DNA from: Eisenbergiella sp963559585
GTDB lineage: Bacteria > Bacillota > Clostridia > Lachnospirales > Lachnospiraceae
Direction: 5' to 3'
Assembly (NCBI GenBank): GCA_963559585.1
Contig: CAUWLJ010000062.1
Span: 1 to 22,066 of the forward strand
DNA length: 22,066 nt
Positions 6,340 to 13,703 of this stretch are shown piece after piece. A program made the position numbers and the translations under genes. Each line of letters starts with the position of its first letter. Position 1 is the stretch's first letter. Under the pieces are notes generated by a model. That model was not told the origin of the DNA and ran no database searches. It saw nothing but the letters and a program-made list of their open reading frames with translations.

Positions 6340-8112
6340 ATGACAGATTACAGAGAACTGATCCGTCAGGCGATACGGGCCAGGGAAAATTCCTATGCCC
6401 CATATTCGGGCTTTTATGTGGGCGCGGCCCTGCAGGCCGCGGGCAGAAGGGATGGGAAGCCGGTGATCTTCACGGGCTGCAATGTGGAGAACGCCGCCTT
6501 TTCGCCCACAAACTGCGCGGAGCGGACGGCCTTTTTCAAGGCGGTGAGCGAAGGCGTGCGGACGTTTACCGCCATTGCCATCGTGGGAGGCGGACAGGGA
6601 TCGCCTTCCTCCTATGCCATGCCCTGCGGGGTATGCAGGCAGGTGATGATGGAATTTTGCAGTCCGGATACTTTTGAGATAATTGCGGCGGTGTCCGAGG
6701 AGGATTATAAGGTTTACAGGTTAAAGGACCTTCTGCCCGGCGCCTTTGGCCCTGACAGCCTGCAGCCGTACGGATTTATAGGAAAGCAATGGAGGAAAAA
6801 GAGAGAAGTGAAGACACGTTTTTATAATGCAAGGATCATGGCCATGGAAAGGGACTGTTCTATTATAATGGGAGAGCTGTGGGTGGACGGCGATACCATC
6901 CTGTACGTGGGAGACGGACGCGACCGGGAAGAATTCTGTGAAAAGAAGGGCCTGAGGGAGCCTGCCTGGGATCAGGAGATCGACTGCGAGGGAAATGTGC
7001 TCATGCCAGGCTTCAAAAATGCCCACACCCATTCCGCCATGGTGGCCATGCGCTCCTTTGCGGACGATATGCCTCTGCAGGAGTGGCTGAACACCAAGAT
7101 CTTCCCACTGGAGGCGAAAATGACGGATCAGGACAATTATGACCTGACCCAGCTTGCCATCCTGGAATATCTGACCACGGGAGTGACCGCCATTTTTGAC
7201 ATGTATCTGTCCCCGGAATACATTGCAAAGGCCTGTATGGATATGGGGATGCGCTGCGTGCTGGTGAGCGGGCTGAATAAATTCGGGCCGGCGCTTTCCG
7301 TGATGGAGGAGCGTTTTCAGAAGCTGAACGGGCTGCACCCCCTGATCAGCTACTGTATGGGAGTGCATGCGGAGTACACCTGTTCCAGGGAGCTTCTGGA
7401 GCAGGTCAGTGAAATGATCCACAAGTATCAGACGCCTTTTTTTGCTCATATGTCGGAAACGAAGCTGGAGACGGAGGAATGCGTGGAAAGATACGGCATG
7501 ACGCCTCCGGCCCTGTTCGACTCTCTGGGGCTGTTCGATTTCGGGGGCGGCGGATACCACTGCGTGTATTTTACGGAGGAGGATATGGAGCTTTTTGCAA
7601 AAAAAGGGCTTCATGTGATCACCAACCCGGCTTCCAACGCCAAGCTTGCAAGCGGAGTGGCGCCTCTCACCCGGTTCCTGGAAAAGGGGATCAGCGTTGG
7701 GATCGGAACGGACGGCGCATCCAGCAATAACTGTCTGGACATGTTCCGGGAAATGTTCCTGGCGACGGCGCTTGCCAAGCTGCGCGACGGCAACGCCTCC
7801 GCCATGCCCCCCGCTCAGGTGCTCAGGATGGCCTGCTCAAACGGGGCGCGTGCCATGGGGCTTCGTGACTGCGATATGCTGGCCGAAGGGAAGAAGGCGG
7901 ATCTGATCATGATTGACCTTCATCAGCCGAACATGCAGCCGCTTAACAATATCCCGGACAATATCGTGTACAGCGGAAGCAAACAGAATGTGAAGCTGAC
8001 CATGGTGGGAGGACGTATCCTGTACCAGGACGGCAGGTTCCTGTGCTGTGATGATGCGGAGAAGGTGTACGCGAAGGCAAATGAGATCATCGCAAGGCTG
8101 TCGCAGGCGTGA
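6340..8112 (+). CDS. fused cytidine deaminase - amidohydrolase (MtaD/SAH-deaminase-like)
   Basis: One uninterrupted frame joins two enzymes. Residues 1 to about 145 are a complete cytidine deaminase: NVENAAFSPTNCAERTAF with zinc ligand C59 and catalytic E61, PCGVCRQ with C96 and C99, ending in the usual LLPGAFGP. After a short basic linker (148-157, GKQWRKKREV), residues 158-590 are an amidohydrolase of the COG0402 deaminase type: metal ligands HTH at 229-231, H370, H407 and D458 in GTDGASSNN. The first would deaminate cytidine or deoxycytidine, the second an adenosine-type or related compound. ATG 6340 has GGAG (6330-6333) 6 nt before it; ATGs at 6319 and 6328 are less well placed. The linker contains GGAGG (6791-6795) and an in-frame GTG at 6808, so the second domain may also be translated separately. 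The exact amidohydrolase substrate is unknown. Confidence 0.88.
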   Translation: MTDYRELIRQAIRARENSYAPYSGFYVGAALQAAGRRDGKPVIFTGCNVENAAFSPTNCAERTAFFKAVSEGVRTFTAIAIVGGGQGSPSSYAMPCGVCRQVMMEFCSPDTFEIIAAVSEEDYKVYRLKDLLPGAFGPDSLQPYGFIGKQWRKKREVKTRFYNARIMAMERDCSIIMGELWVDGDTILYVGDGRDREEFCEKKGLREPAWDQEIDCEGNVLMPGFKNAHTHSAMVAMRSFADDMPLQEWLNTKIFPLEAKMTDQDNYDLTQLAILEYLTTGVTAIFDMYLSPEYIAKACMDMGMRCVLVSGLNKFGPALSVMEERFQKLNGLHPLISYCMGVHAEYTCSRELLEQVSEMIHKYQTPFFAHMSETKLETEECVERYGMTPPALFDSLGLFDFGGGGYHCVYFTEEDMELFAKKGLHVITNPASNAKLASGVAPLTRFLEKGISVGIGTDGASSNNCLDMFREMFLATALAKLRDGNASAMPPAQVLRMACSNGARAMGLRDCDMLAEGKKADLIMIDLHQPNMQPLNNIPDNIVYSGSKQNVKLTMVGGRILYQDGRFLCCDDAEKVYAKANEIIARLSQA

Positions 8113-8122
8113 GAAAAAGGGG

Positions 8123-8151
8123 TAGACAAATGCCGGATTTAGGCATAAAAT
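8123..8151 (+). promoter_or_regulatory. promoter of the purine permease, with inverted repeat in the spacer
   Basis: TAGACA (8123-8128), 17 nt, TAAAAT (8146-8151), each box 5/6 to consensus. The spacer contains TGCC (8131-8134) and GGCA (8142-8145), a possible operator half-site pair. A start near 8158 makes the permease independently transcribed from the upstream deaminase. Confidence 0.7.
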
Positions 8152-8165
8152 GACGTACATAGCGG

Positions 8166-8206
8166 TTTATCGCCGCACTGCCGCACAAAAGGCAGTGGGT
8201 GATAAG
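8166..8206 (+). promoter_or_regulatory. stable leader hairpin before the permease
   Basis: TTATCGCC (8167-8174) and CACTGCC (8176-8182) pair with GGCAGTG (8191-8197) and GGTGATAA (8198-8205), 15 bp with one bulged G and an 8-nt loop. A T-G pair can be added outside. It occupies nearly all of the predicted leader and ends about 14 nt before the AGGAGG of the permease. No T-tract follows, so it may act on translation or RNA stability. It does not match the purine riboswitch consensus. Confidence 0.55.
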
Positions 8207-8231
8207 GGCATAAATACTTAGGAGGTAGGAG

Positions 8232-9602
8232 ATGTTAGAGAAGTTTTTCAAACTGAAGGAAAACCACACGGATGTGAAAACCGAGGTTATGGCCGGTATT
8301 ACCACGTTCATGACCATGGCTTACATTCTGGCGGTGAATCCGAACATCCTTTCCGCAACCGGAATGGATGCCAATGCGGTACTGATCGCAACCTCGCTGG
8401 CCGCCTTCGTCGGCACGGCAATGATGGCGCTGTTCGCCAACTATCCCTTTGCGCTGGCTCCCGGAATGGGGCTGAATGCGTACTTTGCCTACACGGTAGT
8501 CCTGAACATGGGCTATTCCTGGCAGCTTGCGCTGATGGCTGTGTTTGTGGAGGGTATCGTTTTCATTATCCTCTCCCTTACCAATGTGCGTGAGGCGATC
8601 TTCAATGCTATTCCCATGACCTTAAAGAGCGCGGTGAGCGTTGGTATCGGACTTTTCATCGCGTTTATCGGCCTGCAGAATGCCAAGCTGGTGGTGAACA
8701 GCGATTCCACCCTGCTGACCTACCAGACCTTCAAGGGAGAGACCTTCTCCTCCGTTGGTATCGGCGCCCTGCTTGCCCTGATCGGCGTGCTGGTGATTGC
8801 CGTTCTTCTTGTGAAGAAGGTAAAGGGCGGCATTCTGCTGGGCATTGTGATCACCTGGGTTCTGGGTATCCTGTGCGAGCTGGCAGGCATTTATGTGCCT
8901 AACCCTGATGCAGGCATGTACTCCGTGATCCCTGCGGCAATCGTGAGCTTTGACTTTTCCTCCTTCGGCCAGACCTTCGGCCAGGTGTTCAAAGCGGATT
9001 TCTCCTCTGTGAGAGTGCTGGATTTCATCGTTGTTATGTTTGCCTTCCTGTTTGTTGACCTGTTTGATACGCTTGGAACCCTGATCGGTGTGGCTTCCAA
9101 GGCGGACATGCTGGACAAGAACGGAAGACTGCCCAGGATCAAGGGCGCTCTGATGGCAGATGCTGTGGCCACCAGCGTGGGCGCTGTTTTCGGAACCTCC
9201 ACCACAACCACCTTTGTGGAGAGCGCTTCCGGCGTATCCGAGGGAGGACGCACGGGCCTTACCGCCATCACCACGGGTGTCCTGTTCCTGCTGGCGCTGA
9301 TCTTCTCGCCCTTATTCCTGACGATCCCTTCCTTTGCAACCGCACCGGCCCTGATCGTGGTAGGCTTCTACATGATGGGCGCCGTTGTGAAGATCGATTT
9401 TGACGATATGTCCGAGGCGATCCCTGCATTCCTGTGCATCATTGCCATGCCTCTGGCATATAGTATCTCTGAGGGTATCGCCATCGGCGTGATTTCCTGG
9501 ACTCTGCTGAACCTGATTACCGGCAAGGCGAAGGACAAGAAGATCAGTGTGTTGATGTACATCCTGACCGTTCTGTTCATTCTGAAATATATCTTCCTGT
9601 AA
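8232..9602 (+). CDS. guanine/hypoxanthine-type purine permease (NCS2, AzgA-like)
   Basis: A 456-residue polytopic membrane protein with about a dozen hydrophobic segments. The start MLEKFFKLKENHTDVKTEV, followed by AGITTFMTMAYILAVNP, is the hallmark of the AzgA-like branch (PbuG/PbuO, COG2252) of nucleobase:cation symporters. APGMGLNAYFAYTVV and DLFDTLGTLIGVASKADMLD are the conserved transport-core motifs. By family it imports guanine, hypoxanthine or adenine with protons. ATG 8232 has AGGAGG (8220-8225) 6 nt upstream. It follows the phosphorylase and deaminases by only 119 nt but has its own strong promoter and a leader hairpin. Which purine is carried cannot be read from the sequence. Confidence 0.93.
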   Translation: MLEKFFKLKENHTDVKTEVMAGITTFMTMAYILAVNPNILSATGMDANAVLIATSLAAFVGTAMMALFANYPFALAPGMGLNAYFAYTVVLNMGYSWQLALMAVFVEGIVFIILSLTNVREAIFNAIPMTLKSAVSVGIGLFIAFIGLQNAKLVVNSDSTLLTYQTFKGETFSSVGIGALLALIGVLVIAVLLVKKVKGGILLGIVITWVLGILCELAGIYVPNPDAGMYSVIPAAIVSFDFSSFGQTFGQVFKADFSSVRVLDFIVVMFAFLFVDLFDTLGTLIGVASKADMLDKNGRLPRIKGALMADAVATSVGAVFGTSTTTTFVESASGVSEGGRTGLTAITTGVLFLLALIFSPLFLTIPSFATAPALIVVGFYMMGAVVKIDFDDMSEAIPAFLCIIAMPLAYSISEGIAIGVISWTLLNLITGKAKDKKISVLMYILTVLFILKYIFL

Positions 9603-9658
9603 AAGGAAAGAGCGGCGGAGACGTATGCTCAGGGGAAGATCGCTCCAGGGACAGCATT

Positions 9659-9735
9659 CCCCGGGGGAGTTGCCCCAGGGGAGTTGTCCGTGGCAGTTTC
9701 CCCGGGGAAGTTTCCCCGAGGAAGTTTCCCCGCGG
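9659..9735. repeat. 14-bp GC-rich tandem repeat with palindromic core
   Basis: Five tandem units plus a partial one: 9659-9672, 9673-9686, 9687-9699 (13 nt, most divergent), 9700-9713, 9714-9727 and 9728-9735. The unit consensus is CCCCGGGGAAGTTT; the first two end in GTTG. Each unit centres on a CCCC/GGGG palindrome, so the array can form several alternative hairpins. It lies between the permease stop and greA, and neither strand shows a supported gene. Confidence 0.8.
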
Positions 9736-9752
9736 ATGCAATGCAGTGAGGA

Positions 9753-9781
9753 GGGCGCGGGCGTTTGATCAGCCTGCGCCC
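9753..9781 (+). terminator. GC-rich hairpin before greA
   Basis: GGGCGCGGGC (9753-9762) pairs with GCCTGCGCCC (9772-9781), 10 bp with one G-U and a 9-nt loop. It is followed only by TTCGTGTAT, so it may be a weak terminator for the permease unit or a greA leader structure. Confidence 0.4.
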
Positions 9782-9803
9782 TTCGTGTATCATGGAGGGA
9801 CGT

Positions 9804-10307
9804 ATGCACAATCAGTTGACCAGAAAAGATATAGAGAGGATGCAGGAGGAAATCGACCACCGCAGGCTGGTGGTGCGCAGGGAGGCTCTGGAGGCTGTGA
9901 AGGAAGCCAGGGCGCAGGGAGATCTGAGCGAAAATTTTGAATATTATGCGGCCAAACGGGAAAAAAACAGGAATGAGAGCCGGATCCGTTTCCTGGAGCG
10001 GATGATCCGCACGGCGGAGGTGATCTCCGACGAGTCCGGGGAGGACGAGATCGGCGTGAACAATACGGTGGAGCTGTTCTTTGAGGAGGACGGCGTGACG
10101 GAGACCATGAAAATCGTGACCACCATGCGGGGGAATTCCCTGGAAGGGCTGGTGAGCACGGAATCCCCCATCGGGAAGGCCCTCCTTGGACATAAGGAGG
10201 GGGATCGGGTTTATATTAAAGTGAATGAAAGCTATGGCTACTACGTGGTAGTGAAAAAAATAGAGAAAACCGTGGACGACGGGACGGACAAGATCAGGAG
10301 TTTTTAA
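9804..10307 (+). CDS. greA: transcription elongation factor GreA family
   Basis: GreA inserts its coiled coil into the RNA polymerase secondary channel and stimulates cleavage of backtracked RNA. The N-terminal 75 residues are a charged coiled coil; its tip carries GDLSEN with acidic D40 and E43, followed by FEYYAAKREKN, as in the family. The C-terminal half is the FKBP-like domain, with the typical ESPIGKALLGHKEGD stretch. The 167 residues fit the usual length of about 158. I chose ATG 9804 because GGAGG (9794-9798) lies 5 nt upstream; the longer frame from 9765 runs through the hairpin at 9753-9781. The hydrolase gene follows after 6 nt. A paralogue specialised for another role cannot be excluded. 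Confidence 0.92.
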   Translation: MHNQLTRKDIERMQEEIDHRRLVVRREALEAVKEARAQGDLSENFEYYAAKREKNRNESRIRFLERMIRTAEVISDESGEDEIGVNNTVELFFEEDGVTETMKIVTTMRGNSLEGLVSTESPIGKALLGHKEGDRVYIKVNESYGYYVVVKKIEKTVDDGTDKIRSF

Positions 10308-10313
10308 GGCGGG

Positions 10314-11123
10314 ATGAAGGTTGTTTATATTGCGCACAGCGGCTTTTGTGTGGAGCTTTTGCGGCATGTGCTTCTGTTTGATTATTTTACGGGTAAGCTG
10401 CCGGAATGGGACAGCGGGAAGGAACTGGTGGTCTTTGCTTCCCACAGGCATCAGGATCATTTCAACGTGAAGGTGCTGAAGCTGGCGGAGCAGTATGAAA
10501 GAGTACGCTTTGTGCTGGGGAGCGATGTCCGCCTGAAGGAGGACTGGCTGGAAAAGAAGGGGATAGACCCGGCTGTGCTTTCCAAAGCTTCCTTTATCAG
10601 ACCGGGAACGGCCCTGTATCTTCCGGACGGCGGAGAAAGCGTCCGGGAGAGTGACTGGGAGGGTGAGGCTGCTCCGTTTGAGGGGGAGAAAGAGGGGGTA
10701 TGCGTGCGCGCCCTCCGCTCCACCGACGAGGGCGTGGCCTTTCTGGTGGAAACGGAAGGGAAACGCTTTTACCATGCCGGAGATCTGAACTGGTGGCATT
10801 GGGAAGAAGAGGGGAAGGCCTGGAACCGGAACATGGAGGTCAGCTATAAGAAGGAGATCGACAGGATGGCAGGCCAATATGTGGACGTTGCTTTTGTTCC
10901 TCTGGATCCCAGGCTTGGCAGGGCTTACGGCTGGGGAATGGAGTATTTCCTGCAGAAGGTGAGCGCCGGACACGTCTTTCCCATGCATATGTGGGAGGAG
11001 TACGGATACATCGGGAAATATAAAGAGGAACACGCAGACGCTGACCGGATGGTGACGATCCATGACCGGGGAGAGGCTTTCCTGATAGAGGGAGAGGCCT
11101 GCCCTCCGACAGCCGGGGCATGA
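10314..11123 (+). CDS. MBL-fold (metallo-beta-lactamase superfamily) hydrolase
   Basis: A 269-residue cytosolic protein of the metallo-beta-lactamase fold. The N-terminus MKVVYIAHSGFCVE matches the beta-lactamase-like hydrolases that start with a short strand and HSxF. The metal motif is HRHQDH, with ligands H44, H46, D48 and H49. A second block, FYHAGDLNWWHW, has H154 and D157; a later candidate ligand lies in FPMHMWEE. There is no signal peptide, which argues against an antibiotic-hydrolysing enzyme. The gene starts 6 nt after greA with only a weak GGCGGG ribosome binding site, so it is probably translationally coupled to greA. The substrate is unknown; the UlaG-like and RNA-processing branches are possibilities I cannot separate. 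Confidence 0.85.
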   Translation: MKVVYIAHSGFCVELLRHVLLFDYFTGKLPEWDSGKELVVFASHRHQDHFNVKVLKLAEQYERVRFVLGSDVRLKEDWLEKKGIDPAVLSKASFIRPGTALYLPDGGESVRESDWEGEAAPFEGEKEGVCVRALRSTDEGVAFLVETEGKRFYHAGDLNWWHWEEEGKAWNRNMEVSYKKEIDRMAGQYVDVAFVPLDPRLGRAYGWGMEYFLQKVSAGHVFPMHMWEEYGYIGKYKEEHADADRMVTIHDRGEAFLIEGEACPPTAGA

Positions 11124-11152
11124 GACACTGTTCCTGTTTTTATTTTTAATCA

Positions 11153-11253
11153 ACGGTTTTGTGCCGGAGCGTCACAGGACTGTGTGGATTGCAGACGGGA
11201 AAACAATGCGTGTTTCCCGCCGCGGCCGAAGCGAAAACGCTCCGTCATGGAGG
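11153..11253 (+). promoter_or_regulatory. pseudoknot leader element, copy B (MutS-like gene)
   Basis: P1 pairs ACGGTTTTGTG (11153-11163) with CACAGGACTGT (11173-11183), 11 bp including three G-U. The loop CCGGAGCGT (11164-11172) is complementary over 8 nt to ACGCTCCG (11237-11244). An internal hairpin P2 pairs CGGGAAA (11196-11202) with TTTCCCG (11213-11219). The Shine-Dalgarno GGAGG (11249-11253) follows 4 nt after the pseudoknot strand. Against copy C the sequence is close throughout, with changes in P1 that keep pairing. No convincing promoter is visible in the 30 nt between the hydrolase stop and this element, so it is probably transcribed from upstream. Confidence 0.75.
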
Positions 11254-11258
11254 TGAAA

Positions 11259-12929
11259 ATGGAAGCTTTGGGTATAATCGGCCTTCTGGCCTGTGGCATT
11301 CTCTTTATTTTTGTAAAAGGGGTGCTGGGAGAGAGGAGGAAGGAGAAAGAGCTGCGCGCCAGAATTCACCGTTCCTATGGAAAGGAGTGGGAGCGGGAAT
11401 ACAGCGACGAGGAACTGTCCGGGATTCCCGGTTTTTTCAATGCCCACCCAGGGGAGGGGCAGATCGATGACATTACCTGGAACGATCTGTCCATGGATGA
11501 GATTTTTTTTCAGATGAACCATACCTGGTCATCGGCGGGGCAGGAATATCTGTATTATGCTCTGCATACCCCGGCTATGGAGGAGGATGCGCTGGAGCGG
11601 GCGGAGGAGCAGATCACATGGTTTGCCTCCCACGAGCGGGAGAGGGAGGAGCTGCAGCTTCTGTACTGCCGGCTGGGCAGGAGCGGGAAGTATTCCATCT
11701 ATGATTACCTGATGTATCTGGAGAAGCTGAAGGAAAAGAGCAGCGCAGGAGTGATCCTGGCGGACGTGCTTCTGCTTCTCTGTGCCGCCGCTATTCCTTT
11801 CGCTCCTTCTCTGGGTATGATCGGACTGTTTGTGATCATGACGATAAATATGTTCACCTATATGAAACAGAAGCGGGAGGCGGAGCCGTACCTGGTGAGC
11901 TTTGCCTATGTGAAGCGGGTTCTGGATTTTGCGGACAGGATACGCAGAGTGGACATTCCTGTGCTGAAGGAGGAATGGAGTGAGCTTGAGCTGCTGGCAG
12001 GACGCTTCGGCCGTTTTAAGGGAAGCGCCGTTCTGGGAATGCGGGGAAGCACCATGGCGGGAGATCCTCTTTCCATCCTGATGGACTATGTGAATATGAT
12101 TCTGCATCTGGATCTGATCTGCTTCCAGGGAATGCTGAGAGAGGTGAAGCAGCACCTTTCTGATCTTGACCGCATGGTGGAGCTTCTGGGACGGACGGAA
12201 TATCATATGGCGGTGGCCTCCTGGCGGGAATCCGTGGAAGGCTGGTGCGTTCCCGTATTCACCCATACGGGGGAGCTGGAGATTCAGAAGCTGGTCCATC
12301 CTCTCCTGCGGGAGCCTGTCAAAAACAGCATCCGGTCAGAGAAAGGCGTGCTGGTGACGGGCTCCAACGCCTCCGGAAAGTCCACCTTTTTGAAGGCTGT
12401 GGCCATAAATGCCCTGCTGGCGCAGACCGTCCATACCTGCCTGGCGGACAGCTACCGGGGGAATCTGTACAGGATCCTGTCCTCCATGGCGCTGAGGGAT
12501 GATCTGGAGAGCGGGGAGAGCTACTATATGGTGGAGATCAAAGCCCTGAAGCGTATCCTGGACGCGGCGGAGGAGGGCAGGGCTCCTGTGCTCTGCTTTG
12601 TGGATGAGGTGCTTCGGGGTACGAATACGGTGGAGCGCATTGCAGCCTCCGTGCAGATCCTGAAGAGCTTAAACCGCCCCGGTGTGCGGTGCTTTGCGGC
12701 CACCCACGATATTGAACTGACGGAGCTTCTGAAGGCGGACTACGACAACTACCATTTTGAGGAGCAGGTGCGGGAGGAGGATATTTTCTTTAACTATGTA
12801 CTGATGCCCGGAAGGGCTGTGACCAGAAATGCCATCCGTCTGCTGAAGATCATCGGCTATCAGGATTCCATCATCAGGGAGGCGGACAGGATGGCGGCGC
12901 GCTTCCTTGAAAAGGGGGAGTGGAGCTGA
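11259..12929 (+). CDS. membrane-anchored MutS-family ATPase
   Basis: At 556 residues it is shorter than MutS or MutS2. The C-terminal third is a MutS ATPase: Walker A GSNASGKS at 368-375, then FLKAVAINALLAQT, Walker B LCFVDE at 445-450 with VLRGTNTVERIA, and the ATHDIEL histidine switch. It lacks the mismatch-recognition domain and the Smr domain. Instead there are three hydrophobic segments: one at the N-terminus (about 5-22) and a pair (about 163-182 and 184-202), so it should be membrane-bound with the ATPase in the cytosol. Related proteins are annotated simply as 'MutS-related' or 'mismatch repair ATPase'; a mismatch-repair role is not supported here. ATG 11259 has GGAGG 5 nt upstream; ATG 11247 belongs to the leader-element consensus. 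rnhA follows 34 nt downstream. Confidence 0.85.
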   Translation: MEALGIIGLLACGILFIFVKGVLGERRKEKELRARIHRSYGKEWEREYSDEELSGIPGFFNAHPGEGQIDDITWNDLSMDEIFFQMNHTWSSAGQEYLYYALHTPAMEEDALERAEEQITWFASHEREREELQLLYCRLGRSGKYSIYDYLMYLEKLKEKSSAGVILADVLLLLCAAAIPFAPSLGMIGLFVIMTINMFTYMKQKREAEPYLVSFAYVKRVLDFADRIRRVDIPVLKEEWSELELLAGRFGRFKGSAVLGMRGSTMAGDPLSILMDYVNMILHLDLICFQGMLREVKQHLSDLDRMVELLGRTEYHMAVASWRESVEGWCVPVFTHTGELEIQKLVHPLLREPVKNSIRSEKGVLVTGSNASGKSTFLKAVAINALLAQTVHTCLADSYRGNLYRILSSMALRDDLESGESYYMVEIKALKRILDAAEEGRAPVLCFVDEVLRGTNTVERIAASVQILKSLNRPGVRCFAATHDIELTELLKADYDNYHFEEQVREEDIFFNYVLMPGRAVTRNAIRLLKIIGYQDSIIREADRMAARFLEKGEWS

Positions 12930-12963
12930 CGGTAAAATTTGATTTGCGGGAAAGGAAGAATAT

Positions 12964-13446
12964 ATGAAGGTAACGATCTATACAGACGGAGCGGCCAGAG
13001 GAAACCCGGAGGGACCGGGCGGCTACGGGACGATCCTGCAGTACGTGGACAGCGAGGGCAGGCTGCATGAAAAGGAGCTGTCGGGCGGCTATGTGAAAAC
13101 CACCAACAACCGTATGGAGCTGATGGCGGTGATCGCCGGACTGGAGGCGTTGAACCGGAGCTGCGAGGTGGACATCGTATCCGATTCCAGATACGTGACG
13201 GACGCCTTTAACAAGCACTGGATCGACGGCTGGCTGAAGAAGAACTGGCGCGCCTCCTCCGGCCCGGTGAAGAACGTGGATCTGTGGAAACGGCTGCTGC
13301 AGGCGGCAAAGCCCCACCGGCTTACCTTTATCTGGGTGAAGGGCCACGACGGCCACCCGGAAAACGAGCGCTGCGACAGGCTGGCCACCTCCGCCGCAGA
13401 CGGAAGCGGCCTGATGGTGGATACAGGGCTTGCCGATATGCTGTAA
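12964..13446 (+). CDS. rnhA: ribonuclease HI
   Basis: Degrades the RNA strand of RNA-DNA hybrids during replication and R-loop removal. The 160 residues are close to the E. coli enzyme. The catalytic carboxylates are visible in order: D8 in YTDGAARGNPGP-like context (YTDGAARGNPEGPGG), E52 in NNRMELMA, D74 in SDSRYV and D138 in NERCDRLA, with the active-site H128 in KGHDGHPEN. The basic handle region is represented by WIDGWLKKNW. The ribosome binding site is GGAAAGGAAG upstream of ATG 12964. It lies 34 nt after the MutS-like gene with no terminator between, so the two are probably cotranscribed. The 3' end overlaps a 12-bp direct repeat of the following palindrome cluster. Confidence 0.96.
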   Translation: MKVTIYTDGAARGNPEGPGGYGTILQYVDSEGRLHEKELSGGYVKTTNNRMELMAVIAGLEALNRSCEVDIVSDSRYVTDAFNKHWIDGWLKKNWRASSGPVKNVDLWKRLLQAAKPHRLTFIWVKGHDGHPENERCDRLATSAADGSGLMVDTGLADML

Positions 13447-13600
13447 ACAGCAGCCTCAAACGCCCGCCGTTTGAGGCGTCAGAACGTGATTCAGGGGTGA
13501 GCGGGCCTCTTTTGCGCAGCAAAACCTTCCATAGGCCCGCGAATGCTGCCGTTTACCGGCCCGCCGGTTATTGTTTACTGGCAAGCCAGTAAACAGCAGC
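13443..13600. repeat. palindrome cluster bounded by a 12-bp direct repeat
   Basis: GTAAACAGCAGC occurs at 13443-13454 (overlapping the rnhA stop) and again at 13589-13600. Between them are CCTCAAACG/CGTTTGAGG (13454-13462/13468-13476), GCGGGCCT/AGGCCCGC (13501-13508/13533-13540) enclosing TTTTGC/GCAAAA (13510-13515/13519-13524), ACCGGC/GCCGGT (13555-13560/13563-13568) and TGTTTACTGGC/GCCAGTAAACA (13572-13582/13585-13595). GCTGCCGTTTAC (13545-13556) is the reverse complement of the direct repeat with one mismatch and could pair with either copy. I see no gene here. Looks like a compact noncoding repeat unit of unknown origin. Confidence 0.7.
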
Positions 13601-13629
13601 TTGACGCTTCCCATCTGTGATGGTATCAT
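13601..13629 (+). promoter_or_regulatory. promoter of the small membrane protein gene
   Basis: TTGACG (13601-13606), 17 nt, TATCAT (13624-13629), each 5/6 to consensus, immediately after the palindrome cluster. A start near 13636 gives a leader of about 175 nt. Confidence 0.65.
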
Positions 13630-13672
13630 AAAAAGCAAGAAAGACGGCCCGGAGGGCAAAGAAATAAAGATC

Positions 13673-13698
13673 GAAAATAAGCCTGATGGCTTATTTTC
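13673..13698 (+). terminator. terminator-like hairpin inside the leader
   Basis: GAAAATAAGCC (13673-13683) pairs perfectly with GGCTTATTTTC (13688-13698) around TGAT. It has the look of a bidirectional terminator, yet sits between the promoter at 13601 and the gene at 13811, only 5 nt before pseudoknot element C. Confidence 0.6.
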
Positions 13699-13703
13699 AA
13701 TCA

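Noticed and set aside
8112..8231. Purine riboswitch upstream of the permease
   Set aside because: The conserved three-way junction and paired-loop motifs are absent; the sequence is better read as a promoter plus one long hairpin.
9659..9735. CRISPR array
   Set aside because: The 14-bp units are directly adjacent with no spacers and no cas genes are nearby.
9765..9793. Promoter for greA (TTGATC, 17 nt, TATCAT)
   Set aside because: The spacing is right, but transcription would start near 9800, removing the greA Shine-Dalgarno at 9794-9798 and leaving an almost leaderless RNA.
9312..11153. 613-codon antisense ORF across the permease end, greA and the hydrolase
   Set aside because: It runs opposite to three well-supported genes and through the 14-bp repeat, shows no domain and is Pro/His/Leu-rich, as expected of a shadow frame in GC-rich coding sequence.
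11159..11470. Alternative ORF at the start of the MutS-like gene
   Set aside because: It is a shadow frame overlapping the leader element and the true gene start, with no ribosome binding site of its own.
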